Shown: one piece after another, positions 39,046-47,381 of the stretch
Layout of the letters: every line of letters begins with the position of its first letter
Position numbering within the stretch: position 1 is the first letter of the stretch
Assembly: GCF_008704395.1 (NCBI RefSeq)
Contig: NZ_CP023695.1
Coordinates: 2,480,001-2,544,000 of the forward strand
DNA length: 64,000 nucleotides
From: Streptomyces alboniger
GTDB taxonomy: Bacteria; Actinomycetota; Actinomycetes; Streptomycetales; Streptomycetaceae
Direction: 5' to 3'
The notes under the pieces: model-generated
The model's database searches: none
What the model was told of the DNA's origin: nothing
The model's input: only the letters and a program-made list of their open reading frames with translations
Position numbers and translations under genes: made by a program

Positions 39046-39690
39046 ATGCGCGAGACAGGCTCCAAGAGGACCGGCAACGCCGTCATAGCGACCGTCACCG
39101 CCGTGGCGCTCTGCACCGGTGCCTGGCTGCTGAGCAGCGGCACCGCCTCGCATCCGCCTCCGCAGCCCTCCTCCGCGCAGGCCGCGCCGACCCGGCCCCA
39201 GGGCCCGCGCCCCGACCCCGGCACCGCACCGCTGCCGCCGTCGCCGCCCGACCGGGTGCGGATCCCGGCGATCGGGGTCGACGCGCCCCTGATGGGGCTC
39301 GGCCTGACCCGGCAGGGGAGCCTTGACGTGCCGCCGTCCGAGCGGAAGAACCTCGCGGGCTGGTACGAGGCCGGCACCACGCCCGGCGAGCGGGGCACCG
39401 CGATCGTGGCGGGCCACGTCGACAACAAGGAGGGCCCCGCCGTCTTCTACGAGCTGGGCGCGTTGCGCAAGGGCCGCACGATCGAGGTCGAGCGCAGGGA
39501 CGGCAGCGTGGCCGTCTTCACGGTCGACGCGAACGAGGTGTACGACGCGAAGGACTTCCCCGACGAGAAGGTGTACGGCGCCGCTTCCCGCCCCGAGCTG
39601 CGGGTGATCACCTGCGGCGGGAAGTACTCGGAACGGACCGGCTACCAGGGCAATGTGGTGGTCTTCGCGCATCTGACGGCGGTGCGCTGA
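39046..39690 (+). CDS. Class F sortase
   Basis: A 214-residue sortase with an N-terminal membrane anchor (about 11-31), a Pro/Ser-rich wall-spanning linker (32-65) and the catalytic beta-barrel. The active-site His124 is in IVAGHVDNK and the nucleophile Cys190 in VITCGGKYSE. In most sortases an Arg sits just before the last VVV strand. Here that position is Asn203 (YQGNVVVFAHL), as in other class F enzymes I recall, and Arg197 may take the role. It would cut and attach a cell-surface protein to peptidoglycan; the preceding gene is the obvious candidate. Confidence 0.9.
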   Translation: MRETGSKRTGNAVIATVTAVALCTGAWLLSSGTASHPPPQPSSAQAAPTRPQGPRPDPGTAPLPPSPPDRVRIPAIGVDAPLMGLGLTRQGSLDVPPSERKNLAGWYEAGTTPGERGTAIVAGHVDNKEGPAVFYELGALRKGRTIEVERRDGSVAVFTVDANEVYDAKDFPDEKVYGAASRPELRVITCGGKYSERTGYQGNVVVFAHLTAVR

Positions 39691-39723
39691 GCCGCGCCGC
39701 ACTGAGCCGCGGCGCGCAAGAGG

Positions 39724-40506
39724 TCAGGCCACCCACTGCTCGTACGCCATCTTGGTCACGAGCCCGAAGACGGTGACCAGGAGCACGACCCGGACGAAAC
39801 CGCTGCCCCTCTTCAGCGCCGTGCGCGCGCCGAACATCCCGCCGGTGAGATTGAAGGCGGCCATCAGTCCGGCCAGTTGCCACATGACCGCGCCCTGCCA
39901 GGCGAACATCGCGAGGGCGCCGGCGTTGGTGCAGCAGTTGACGATCTTGGCGGTGGCCGAGGCGGCGACCAGGTCGAGGTGGAGCACGGCGGTCAGGGCG
40001 AGCACGAGGAAGGTGCCCGTGCCGGGGCCGATGAGACCGTCGTAGAAGCCGATGCCGAGTCCCGCGAACCCGATCGCGGCGAGGATCCGCTTCGGCGAGG
40101 CGGGCTCGGCGGGGGGCGCGGTACCGAAGGCTGGCCGCAGGATCACGAAGGCGCCGACGGCGACGAGCACCACCATGATCACGGGCCTCAGTACGTCGGT
40201 GCTCATCCCCGCCGCGAAGAAGGCGCCGCCCATCGACCCCGCGAGCGCGGCGAGGCCGACCCGGACGGCGGTGGGCACGTCGACGGGGGTCTTCCGTACG
40301 TACGTCACCGCGGCGCCGGTCGTCCCGACGATCGCCACGGCCTTGTTGGTGCCGAGGGCGTGCGCGGCCGGGGTGCCGCCCGGCAGGCCGAGCAGCAGGG
40401 CGGGGAGCAGCAGCAGTCCGCCGCCGCCGACCACGGCGTCGATCCAGCCGGCCGCGAGGGCGGCGAGGCAGAGGACGACGACCGTGGTCAGGGGTATGTC
40501 AGGCAT
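39724..40506 (-). CDS. TauE/SafE (TSUP) family membrane permease
   Basis: A 260-residue protein with about eight membrane helices. The TSUP signature occurs twice, in AGWIDAVVGGGGLLLLPALL (about 19-38) and GFYDGLIGPGTGTFLVLAL (about 157-175). Family members export sulfite, sulfoacetate or related organic anions, or take up sulfate; the substrate here is unknown. It is convergent with the sortase gene, only 33 bp between stops. No sulfur gene is adjacent. Confidence 0.92.
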   Translation of the reverse strand: MPDIPLTTVVVLCLAALAAGWIDAVVGGGGLLLLPALLLGLPGGTPAAHALGTNKAVAIVGTTGAAVTYVRKTPVDVPTAVRVGLAALAGSMGGAFFAAGMSTDVLRPVIMVVLVAVGAFVILRPAFGTAPPAEPASPKRILAAIGFAGLGIGFYDGLIGPGTGTFLVLALTAVLHLDLVAASATAKIVNCCTNAGALAMFAWQGAVMWQLAGLMAAFNLTGGMFGARTALKRGSGFVRVVLLVTVFGLVTKMAYEQWVA

Positions 40507-40537
40507 GATCGCGACCCTATGCCGCTCAGGATGCCGG

Positions 40538-40729
40538 TCAGCGGGCGGCCCGGGGCTCGGGGGCGGTGGCCGGTGCGCGGTCGGGGGCCGGGGGTGCGGC
40601 CGGTTCCACGGTGAGGGTCAGGGCGGTGGCGATGAGCGCGCTCGCTCCGGTGAGGCCCGCGGCGAGCGCGCGGCGGGCCCGGGGGGTGGGGCCCCGGGCG
40701 GGGGCGGGGGGTTTGCGGTGGCGTCCCAT
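40538..40729 (-). CDS. Small predicted membrane or secreted protein (63 aa)
   Basis: A 63-residue frame downstream of the flavoprotein gene on the same strand, starting MGRHRKPPAPARGPTPRARR. A very basic Pro/Arg-rich N-terminus is followed by one hydrophobic segment (ALAAGLTGASALIATALTLT, about 22-41) and a Pro/Ala-rich tail. This is the charge and hydrophobicity pattern of a single-pass or exported small protein, and the 41-bp gap suggests co-transcription. No function can be assigned. The low-complexity composition leaves some doubt that it is real. Confidence 0.55.
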   Translation of the reverse strand: MGRHRKPPAPARGPTPRARRALAAGLTGASALIATALTLTVEPAAPPAPDRAPATAPEPRAAR

Positions 40730-40770
40730 GGACCGGCGTACTCCTACAGGTCGGGGCTTTCGAAGGGCGT

Positions 40771-42180
40771 TCAGAAGGCGAAGTCCTCGGCGTGGACGCG
40801 CTCCTCGGGGACGCCCGCGCGGACCAGGGCGGCTCTCGCGGCGGCGGACATGCCGGGCGGGCCGCACAGATAGACGTCGTGCTCGGCGAGGCCGGGGACG
40901 AGGCTCCGCAGGGCCTGCGGGGCGAGGGGGTCGAAGGCGGCGCCGGACGCGCCGAGCAGGTAGTGCAGTCCGGCTCCCCTGCGGGCGGCGATCGCTTCCA
41001 GTTCCGTTCTCAGGACGAGGTGCTCCGCGCTGGTGGCGCGGTAGAGGAGGGTGAGGTCGCCGGGGCCGCCGGGCAGCGTCTCGAAGAGGGCCCGCATCGG
41101 AGTGATGCCGACGCCGCCCGCGAGGAGCAGCACCTTGCGCCGGGTGCGCCGGTGGGCGGTGAGCGCGCCGAACGGCCCGGTGGCGAGGACCCGCGTGCCG
41201 GGCCGCAGGCGCCGCATCCGACGCGTGTGGTCTCCGGCGGCCTTGACGGTGATGCGCATGGTGTCGTCGCGTACCGGAGCGGAGAGGGAGAAGGGCAGCG
41301 CGGTGCGCCAGAGCCTGCGCCGCAGGAACCGCCAGCGGAAGAACTGGCCGGGTTCGGCGCGCAGCTGATCGAGCCCGGTGCCCCGCATGACGACGGAGAC
41401 GACGCCGGGCCCTTCGTCCCTGACCTCGATGACGCGCAGGCTGTGCCGCAGTGCCTGCCGTACGGGGACGACGAGGCGGTACCAGCACAGGAGCACGGCG
41501 ACGGCCGCGTGCGCCATGGCCCACAGCCAGCCGGTGAGGGCGCTTGCGGCCACGTCGGGCCCGGCGAGCTGGTGCGCGAAGGCGAGGGCGGCGCCGAGGT
41601 AGGTGAGCAGATGGACGGCACGCCAGGTCTCGTGGGCGAGGCGGCGGCGCACCGCGCGGACGGAGGTGACGCCCGCGGCGACGAGCAGCGCGGTGCCCGC
41701 GGTGGCCGCTGCGAGGCCCGGGTAGCCGAGCAGGTCGAGGGCGGCGTGCGGGAGGCCGGTGCCGGTGTGCGCGGCGTATCCGCAGAGGGCGAGCAGGGCG
41801 TGGGCGCCGCAGAGGCTCAGCACGTACCGCCCGCCGAGGGAGTGCAGCCGCGCGAGCCGGTCGGCGCCGACCCCGTGCTCGACGGCCGGTACGCGGGCCA
41901 TCAGGAACAGCATGACGAGCACCCCGTACCCGGCGAGCAGCCCCGTGAGGTGGGCCCCGCCGGCGAAGACGCCCGCGACTGTCGAGTCCGACCGGACCTG
42001 CGCCCCCCACATCCCGCCCACGGCGAGCGCCCCGGTGAGGATTCCGGAGCGGAGGGCGGGGGGTGAGACACGCGGGGGCGCGTACGCCCTCGGAGGCATC
42101 GGGGGCCGCGGAGGCATCGCGGGCCTCGGGGACAGCGCGGGGCGGGTGTCGGGCCGGGGGTCGGCCGCCTGTGTGGTCAC
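40771..42180 (-). CDS. Ferric-reductase-like transmembrane flavoprotein
   Basis: A 469-residue protein with two halves. Residues about 45-245 hold six membrane helices with histidines suited to haem binding (RLHSLGGRYVLSLCGAHALL and HETWRAVHLLTYLGAALAFAHQ). Residues about 250-469 are a ferredoxin-NADP reductase module with the FAD motif ALPFSLSAP, a GPFGALTAH loop, the NAD(P) motif LLLAGGVGITPMRALF and the terminal CGPPGMSAAAR. It resembles ferric/NADPH-oxidase-type transmembrane electron carriers. The N-terminal 40 residues are Pro/Arg-rich and disordered. GTG start. The substrate (ferric iron, quinone or another acceptor) is not known. Confidence 0.88.
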   Translation of the reverse strand: MTTQAADPRPDTRPALSPRPAMPPRPPMPPRAYAPPRVSPPALRSGILTGALAVGGMWGAQVRSDSTVAGVFAGGAHLTGLLAGYGVLVMLFLMARVPAVEHGVGADRLARLHSLGGRYVLSLCGAHALLALCGYAAHTGTGLPHAALDLLGYPGLAAATAGTALLVAAGVTSVRAVRRRLAHETWRAVHLLTYLGAALAFAHQLAGPDVAASALTGWLWAMAHAAVAVLLCWYRLVVPVRQALRHSLRVIEVRDEGPGVVSVVMRGTGLDQLRAEPGQFFRWRFLRRRLWRTALPFSLSAPVRDDTMRITVKAAGDHTRRMRRLRPGTRVLATGPFGALTAHRRTRRKVLLLAGGVGITPMRALFETLPGGPGDLTLLYRATSAEHLVLRTELEAIAARRGAGLHYLLGASGAAFDPLAPQALRSLVPGLAEHDVYLCGPPGMSAAARAALVRAGVPEERVHAEDFAF

Positions 42181-42470
42181 GGCGGCACACTAGGCGCGGC
42201 GGGTGCGGGGAAATCCCTGGTCAGCGCCGTACCGCAGATCTTTAAGGCGGCCTTGAGGATCGGCTGAGCGGGGGTTAACCGAGGGCGGGGGCGAGGTCCC
42301 TACGACAACATTTCGACGCGGGGCAAACCGGCGGGTGGGTGGGAGAGCGATCCGCCGCGGAGCAGGCGGAAAACCCTCACAGCACCCCCCAGCGGAAGCT
42401 GAGCGCACCGTTCCCCCAGAGAAACAACCCGGCCCCGACAGGGAAACACCCGCCCCGCAGGCTGCGGAAC

Positions 42471-43724
42471 ATGACATCCACGGCAGTGGTGATCGGCGCG
42501 GGCCTGGCCGGCGTCCACGTAACACAGCGCCTGGCCGCAGAGGCCATCGACACCGTACTCATCGGCGAGGAGGAGCACGCCCCGTACAACCGCGTCCTCC
42601 TCGCGGAGGTCCTCGCGGGCCGCTACGGCGCGGACGTGATCACCCTGCCCGTGCCCGAAGCCACCACCCTGCGCACCCGCGCGGTCCGCGTCGACCGCGC
42701 GGAGCGCCTGGTGCACTGCGAGGACGGCACCGTCGTCCCGTACGGCACCCTGATCCTCGCGACCGGCTCCAACCCGGTCCTGCCGCCCCTGCGCGGCCTG
42801 TTCGCGCCGGGCGCCCGTGAGCTGCCCCGGGGCGTGCACGCCTTCCGGACGATGGACGACTGCCTGGCCCTGTCCGGGGCCGTGGCCCCCGGCACCCGCG
42901 TCGTCGTCATCGGCGGCGGCCTCCTCGGCGTCTCGGCGGCCCGCGCCCTGGCCCGGCGCGGCGCGCAGGTCGTCCTCACCCAGCAGGCCGAGCGGCTCAT
43001 GGAGCGCCAGCTGGATCCCGCCTCCTCGGAGCTGGTGCGCCGCCACCTCACCGGCCTCGGCGTCGAGGTGCACACGGAGTGCCGGGTGCGCGGCGTCGGC
43101 GTCACGGACGGCACCGTACGCCACGTGGAGCTGGCCGACGGCTTCGATCTCGAGACCGAGCTGACCGTCCTGGCCTGCGGCGTCCGCCCCCGTACGGGTC
43201 TGGCGCTGGCCGCCGGACTCGACGTGCGCAAGGGGATCGTCGTGGACGACCGGCTGTGCACGTCCGATCCGCACATCAGGGCCGTCGGCGACTGCGCGGA
43301 GCACGCGGGCCGCGTCTACGGCCTGGCGACCCCGGCCCTCGAACAGGCCGACGCGCTCGCCGACGCCCTCATCGGCAGGAAAGGCGCCCCCTACACCGGC
43401 AGCCGCATGCTCACCCGCCTGACCCTGCCGGGCCCCGGCCCCCTGGACCTCGCCGCGTTCGGCGACCCCGAGCCGCACCCCGACGACGACGTCATCCAGC
43501 TCGCGGACGCCACCCGCGGCACCTACCGCAAGGTCGTCGTCCGCGGCGACCGCCTGGTCGGCGGTGTCCTGCTCGGCGACCTCGCCTCGGTGGGCGCGCT
43601 GGCCCGCGCCTGGGAGGCCGACGCCCCGCTGCCCGACGACGACAGCCCGCTGCTCCACCTGCTCACCCAACCCCAGGCTCTCGACTTCGTTCGAGCAGGG
43701 GAAACCCCCATCGGAGGCCGCTGA
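42471..43724 (+). CDS. NirB-like FAD oxidoreductase preceding nirB
   Basis: A 417-residue FAD/NAD-dependent oxidoreductase corresponding to the N-terminal flavin part of NirB only. Motifs are TAVVIGAGLAGVHVTQRL for FAD, VVIGGGLLGVSAARAL near 145-160 for NAD(P), and IRAVGDCAEHAG near 265-276. No sirohaem or Fe-S domain follows. It ends one base before the nirB start, so it is co-transcribed and probably supplies electrons to nitrite or nitrate reductase. A similar gene precedes nirB in S. coelicolor as I recall (SCO2486). The 290-bp upstream region must hold the operon promoter; I found no convincing GlnR box there. Confidence 0.85.
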   Translation: MTSTAVVIGAGLAGVHVTQRLAAEAIDTVLIGEEEHAPYNRVLLAEVLAGRYGADVITLPVPEATTLRTRAVRVDRAERLVHCEDGTVVPYGTLILATGSNPVLPPLRGLFAPGARELPRGVHAFRTMDDCLALSGAVAPGTRVVVIGGGLLGVSAARALARRGAQVVLTQQAERLMERQLDPASSELVRRHLTGLGVEVHTECRVRGVGVTDGTVRHVELADGFDLETELTVLACGVRPRTGLALAAGLDVRKGIVVDDRLCTSDPHIRAVGDCAEHAGRVYGLATPALEQADALADALIGRKGAPYTGSRMLTRLTLPGPGPLDLAAFGDPEPHPDDDVIQLADATRGTYRKVVVRGDRLVGGVLLGDLASVGALARAWEADAPLPDDDSPLLHLLTQPQALDFVRAGETPIGGR

Positions 43725-43725
43725 G

Positions 43726-46293
43726 ATGCCGAAGCCGAACCCCGCACAGACCCCGGACCGCCGCCCCACGATCGTGCTCGTCGGCCACGGCATGGTCGGC
43801 CAGCGCTTCCTGGAGGCCGCCGTCGAGCGCGGGCTCGCGGCGAGCCACCGCATCGTGGTGCTCTGCGAGGAGCCGCGCCCCGCCTACGACCGGGTCCAGC
43901 TGACCTCGTACTTCTCGGGTCGCACGCCCGACGAACTCTCGCTCACCGACCGGGCGTTCCTCGACGAGCACGGCATCGAGCTGTACGTCGACGAGCCCGC
44001 CGAGAGCTTCGATCGCGAGGCGAGGACCGTCACGGCCCGCTCGGGGCGCGTCCTCACCTACGACACGCTCGTGCTCGCCACCGGCTCCTACCCCTTCGTG
44101 CCGCCCGTGCCGGGCAAGGACGCGACGGGCTGTTTCGTCTACCGCACCATCGAGGACCTCCTCGCCATCGAGGAGTACGCGAAGAAGCACGCCACGACGG
44201 GCGCGGTGGTCGGCGGCGGTCTGCTCGGCCTGGAGGCGGCGGGCGCGCTGCGCGGGCTCGGACTGGCCACGCACGTGGTGGAGTTCGCGCCCCGCCTGAT
44301 GCCCGTACAGGTCGACGAGGGTGGCGGCGCGGCGCTCCTGCGCACCATCACCGGCATGGGCCTGACCGTCCACACGGGCACCGGCACGCAGGAGATCGTG
44401 ACGGGCGAGGACGGCGCGGTGCGCGCCATGAAGCTGTCCGACGGCAGCGAACTCGCCACCGACCTCGTGGTGTTCTCCGCCGGTGTCCGCCCGCGCGACC
44501 AGCTCGCCCGCGAGCACGGCCTGGCGGTCGGCGAGCGCGGCGGCATCACCGTCGACGAGCGGTGCCGCACCAGCGACCCGGACGTGTACGCGATCGGCGA
44601 GTGCGCGCAGGCCGTGGACGGCCGCGTGTACGGCCTGGTCGCGCCCGGCTACGAGATGGCGCAGACGGCGGCCGCCGCCATCGCCGCCGAAGAGGCCAGC
44701 TTCACCGGCGCCGACCTGTCGACCAAGCTGAAGCTCCTCGGCGTCGACGTGGCGTCCTTCGGTGACGCGCACGGCGCGGCCGAGGGCTGCCTCGACGTCG
44801 TCTACTCCGACTCGCGCTCGGGCACGTACAAGAAGCTGGTGATGGGCGCGGGCGGCGAGCTGCTCGGCGGGATCCTCGTCGGCGACGCGGAGGCGTACGG
44901 CCTGCTGCGTCCGCTCACCGGCACCGTCCCGCCGCTGCCCGCCGAGCAGTTGGTGCTGCCCGAGGGCGCGGGCGCTCCCGTCGCGCTCGGCCCCGAGTCG
45001 CTGCCGGGCCACGCGGTGATCTGTAGCTGCCACAACGTCACCAAGGACGCCATCCAGGCCTGCGCCACGCTGCCCGAGGTGAAGAAGTGCACCAAGGCCG
45101 GTACGGGCTGCGGCAGTTGCGTGAAGGTGATCGGCCGACTGCTGCCGCAGTCCGGTGACACGGGGCTGTGCGGCTGCTTCGCCCAGACCCGCCAGGAGCT
45201 GTACGAGATCGTGCGCGTCCTGCGGATCACGTCGTTCCGCGCGCTCCTCGACGGGCACGGGCGCGAGGCGGCGCGCGGCGGCGAGGGCTGCGAGGTGTGC
45301 AAGCCGACGGTCGGCTCGATCATCGCCTCACTGGCCCCGACGATCGGCGCCGAGGGGTACGTGCTCGACGGCGAGCAGGCCGCGCTCCAGGACACCAACG
45401 ACCACTTCCTCGCCAACCTCCAGAAGAACGGCTCCTATTCGGTGGTCCCCCGTATCCCCGGCGGCGAGATCACCCCCGAGAAGCTCATCGTCATCGGTGA
45501 GGTGGCGCGGGACTTCGGCCTCTACACGAAGATCACCGGTGGTCAGCGCATCGACCTCTTCGGGGCCCGCGTCGAACAACTTCCGATGATCTGGACGCGG
45601 CTGGTGGACGCCGGCTTCGAGTCGGGGCACGCGTACGGCAAGGCGCTGCGCACGGTGAAGTCCTGCGTCGGCCAGACCTGGTGCCGCTACGGCGTGCAGG
45701 ACTCCGTGCGCATGGCCATCGACCTGGAGCTGCGCTACCGGGGCCTGCGCGCCCCGCACAAGCTGAAGTCGGCGGTGTCCGGCTGCGCCCGCGAGTGCGC
45801 CGAGGCCCAGTCGAAGGACTTCGGCGTGATCGCCACGGCGAGCGGCTGGAACCTGTACGTGGGCGGCAACGGCGGCGCCACCCCGCGCCACGCCGACCTG
45901 CTCGCGCAGGACCTGGGCGACGCCGAACTGGTCCGCCTCATCGACCGGTTCCTGATGTTCTACATCCGTACCGCCGACCGCCTTGAGCGCACGGCGGCCT
46001 GGCTGGAGCGGATCGACGGCGGCCTCGACCATGTGCGTGACGTGGTCGTCCACGACTCGCTGGGCATCTGCGCCGAACTGGAGGCGCTGATGGCCGACCA
46101 CGTCACGCACTACCGCGACGAGTGGGCCGAGACCCTCGACGACCCCGAGCGCCTCGCCCGCTTCGTGTCCTTCGTGAACGCGCCGGGCGTGCCGGACCCG
46201 ACGGTCGGCTTCGTCCCCGAGCGGGATCAGATCAAGCCGGACCTGCCCCTGCTCTCCATCAGCCCCCGGCCCCTGGAAGGAGCCTCCCGATGA
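43726..46293 (+). CDS. nirB: NAD(P)H nitrite reductase large subunit
   Basis: An 855-residue NirB that reduces nitrite to ammonium with six electrons from NAD(P)H. The N-terminal FAD/NAD domains start IVLVGHGMVGQRFLEAAVE, with VVGGGLLGLEAAGAL near 165. A BFD-type [2Fe-2S] domain has Cys433, Cys435, Cys462 and Cys465 (CSCHNVTKDAI and GCGSC). A second Cys-rich segment (LCGCFAQTRQEL, GCEVCKP) follows. The sirohaem-[4Fe-4S] ligands Cys647, Cys653 (SCVGQTWCRYG) and Cys687, Cys691 (SGCARECAE) are complete. The ATG lies one base after the upstream stop; nirD overlaps by 4 nt. Length is normal. Confidence 0.96.
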   Translation: MPKPNPAQTPDRRPTIVLVGHGMVGQRFLEAAVERGLAASHRIVVLCEEPRPAYDRVQLTSYFSGRTPDELSLTDRAFLDEHGIELYVDEPAESFDREARTVTARSGRVLTYDTLVLATGSYPFVPPVPGKDATGCFVYRTIEDLLAIEEYAKKHATTGAVVGGGLLGLEAAGALRGLGLATHVVEFAPRLMPVQVDEGGGAALLRTITGMGLTVHTGTGTQEIVTGEDGAVRAMKLSDGSELATDLVVFSAGVRPRDQLAREHGLAVGERGGITVDERCRTSDPDVYAIGECAQAVDGRVYGLVAPGYEMAQTAAAAIAAEEASFTGADLSTKLKLLGVDVASFGDAHGAAEGCLDVVYSDSRSGTYKKLVMGAGGELLGGILVGDAEAYGLLRPLTGTVPPLPAEQLVLPEGAGAPVALGPESLPGHAVICSCHNVTKDAIQACATLPEVKKCTKAGTGCGSCVKVIGRLLPQSGDTGLCGCFAQTRQELYEIVRVLRITSFRALLDGHGREAARGGEGCEVCKPTVGSIIASLAPTIGAEGYVLDGEQAALQDTNDHFLANLQKNGSYSVVPRIPGGEITPEKLIVIGEVARDFGLYTKITGGQRIDLFGARVEQLPMIWTRLVDAGFESGHAYGKALRTVKSCVGQTWCRYGVQDSVRMAIDLELRYRGLRAPHKLKSAVSGCARECAEAQSKDFGVIATASGWNLYVGGNGGATPRHADLLAQDLGDAELVRLIDRFLMFYIRTADRLERTAAWLERIDGGLDHVRDVVVHDSLGICAELEALMADHVTHYRDEWAETLDDPERLARFVSFVNAPGVPDPTVGFVPERDQIKPDLPLLSISPRPLEGASR

Positions 46294-46625
46294 GCACGTC
46301 CGCCCGCGTCCAGCTCCGCCTCGCGGAAGACTGGTTCGAGGTCTGCGAGCACACCCGGCTGACACCGGGCCGGGGCCTCGCGGCGCTGCTGCCCGACGGC
46401 AGCCAGGCCGCGCTCTTCCTCGACCGCGAGGGCCGCGCGTACGCGATCGACAACCGCGATCCGTTCACGGGCGCCGCGGTGCTCTCCCGGGGGCTGCTCG
46501 GCTCCCAGGGCGGACGGCCGTTCGTCGCCTCGCCGCTCCTCAAGCAGCGGTTCGACCTGGAGACGGGGCGGTGCCTGGACGACGACGAGGTCGCGGTCGC
46601 GGTCCACCCCGTGCGCATTGCCTGA
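46290..46625 (+). CDS. nirD: Nitrite reductase small subunit
   Basis: A 111-residue NirD with a Rieske-like fold that lacks the Rieske Cys/His ligands, as is normal for NirD. Its AIDNRDPFTGAAVLSRGLLG segment corresponds to the conserved NirD core, and the C-terminus (RFDLETGRCLDDDEVAVAV) closes the fold. It starts by ATGA overlap with nirB and is required for full activity of the large subunit in characterised systems. Confidence 0.93.
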   Translation: MSTSARVQLRLAEDWFEVCEHTRLTPGRGLAALLPDGSQAALFLDREGRAYAIDNRDPFTGAAVLSRGLLGSQGGRPFVASPLLKQRFDLETGRCLDDDEVAVAVHPVRIA

Positions 46626-46656
46626 CGGTTCGCCGTACGCTCACCGTGCGCATTAC

Positions 46657-46686
46657 TTGACCGCTCGTTCTGGAAAGCCGTAGAGT
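46657..46686 (+). promoter_or_regulatory. Promoter and TetR operator of the tetR gene
   Basis: TTGACC (46657-46662), an 18-bp spacer and TAGAGT (46681-46686) make a good promoter whose -10 ends 7 nt before the GTG, so the message may be leaderless. The -35 overlaps TTGACCGCTCGTTC, which resembles the palindrome in front of the downstream SDR gene, pointing to autorepression. Confidence 0.55.
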
Positions 46687-46693
46687 CCTCGAC

Positions 46694-47278
46694 GTGGCCA
46701 GGACCAAGGAATTCGATCCGGACGCCGCGTTGCAGTCAGCTCTTGAGCTGTTCTGGCGGCGCGGCTACGAGGCGACGTCCATGGCGGACCTCGTCGAGGC
46801 GCTCGGCATCGGGCGCGCCAGCATCTACGCGACCTTCGGCAACAAGCACGACCTGTACCTGAAGGCCCTGGAGCGGTACGGCGAGCAGCAGCGGCCCCTC
46901 CTGCTCGCCGAGCTGGCGCAGCCCGGCCCGGCACTACCCGCCGTCCGCGCGGCGGTGCGGCGTTTCGGCGCCGAGGCCACCGCCGACCAGCGCCGCCTGA
47001 CCGGGTGTTTCGTCACCAACACGGCGGCCGAGCTGGCCCCGCACGACGAGGCGGCCGCCCGGGGCGTCGAGCGCAGCTGGGACCACATCGAGACCCTTCT
47101 GCACTCCGCGCTCGTCCGCGCCCGGGCCCAGGGAGAGCTGCCCGAGGACCGCGATCCGCTGATGCTGGCCCGCATGCTGCTCGTCCTGCTCCAGGGCCTG
47201 CGCGTGGTCGGCAAGGCGTCCGCGGATCCGGCGCGGGTGCGGGACGCGGTGGAGCAGGCACTGACCCTCCTGGACTGA
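46694..47278 (+). CDS. TetR-family repressor
   Basis: A 194-residue TetR regulator. The N-terminal helix-turn-helix (about 8-55) reads ALELFWRRGYEATSMADLVE and GRASIYATFGNKHDLY, which belongs to the group with a C-terminal TetR_C domain like AcrR/YxaF relatives. The ligand domain contains TGCFVTNTAAELAPHD. It starts with GTG and has a leaderless-type promoter. It is followed 103 bp later by an SDR gene with a matching operator, so it probably represses itself and that gene until a small ligand binds. Confidence 0.93.
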   Translation: MARTKEFDPDAALQSALELFWRRGYEATSMADLVEALGIGRASIYATFGNKHDLYLKALERYGEQQRPLLLAELAQPGPALPAVRAAVRRFGAEATADQRRLTGCFVTNTAAELAPHDEAAARGVERSWDHIETLLHSALVRARAQGELPEDRDPLMLARMLLVLLQGLRVVGKASADPARVRDAVEQALTLLD

Positions 47279-47350
47279 AGGACCTGCGCCTCGGCCACGC
47301 TCTCACATGCCTTCTCTGCTGAACTGCTGAACTTCTCATGCCCTCATACT

Positions 47351-47365
47351 GAACCGATCGGTCAA
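47351..47365 (+). promoter_or_regulatory. TetR-type operator upstream of the SDR gene
   Basis: GAACCGATCGGTCAA is an almost perfect palindrome (reverse complement TTGACCGATCGGTTC), 16 nt before the SDR start codon. TTGACCG at 46657-46663, in the tetR promoter, matches its half-site. Confidence 0.6.
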
Positions 47366-47381
47366 GAAAAGAGTTTCTGTC

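Noticed and set aside
42181..42470. GlnR box in front of the nir operon
   Set aside because: Only scattered GAAAC/GTTAA pieces without the required 6-nt spacing were seen.
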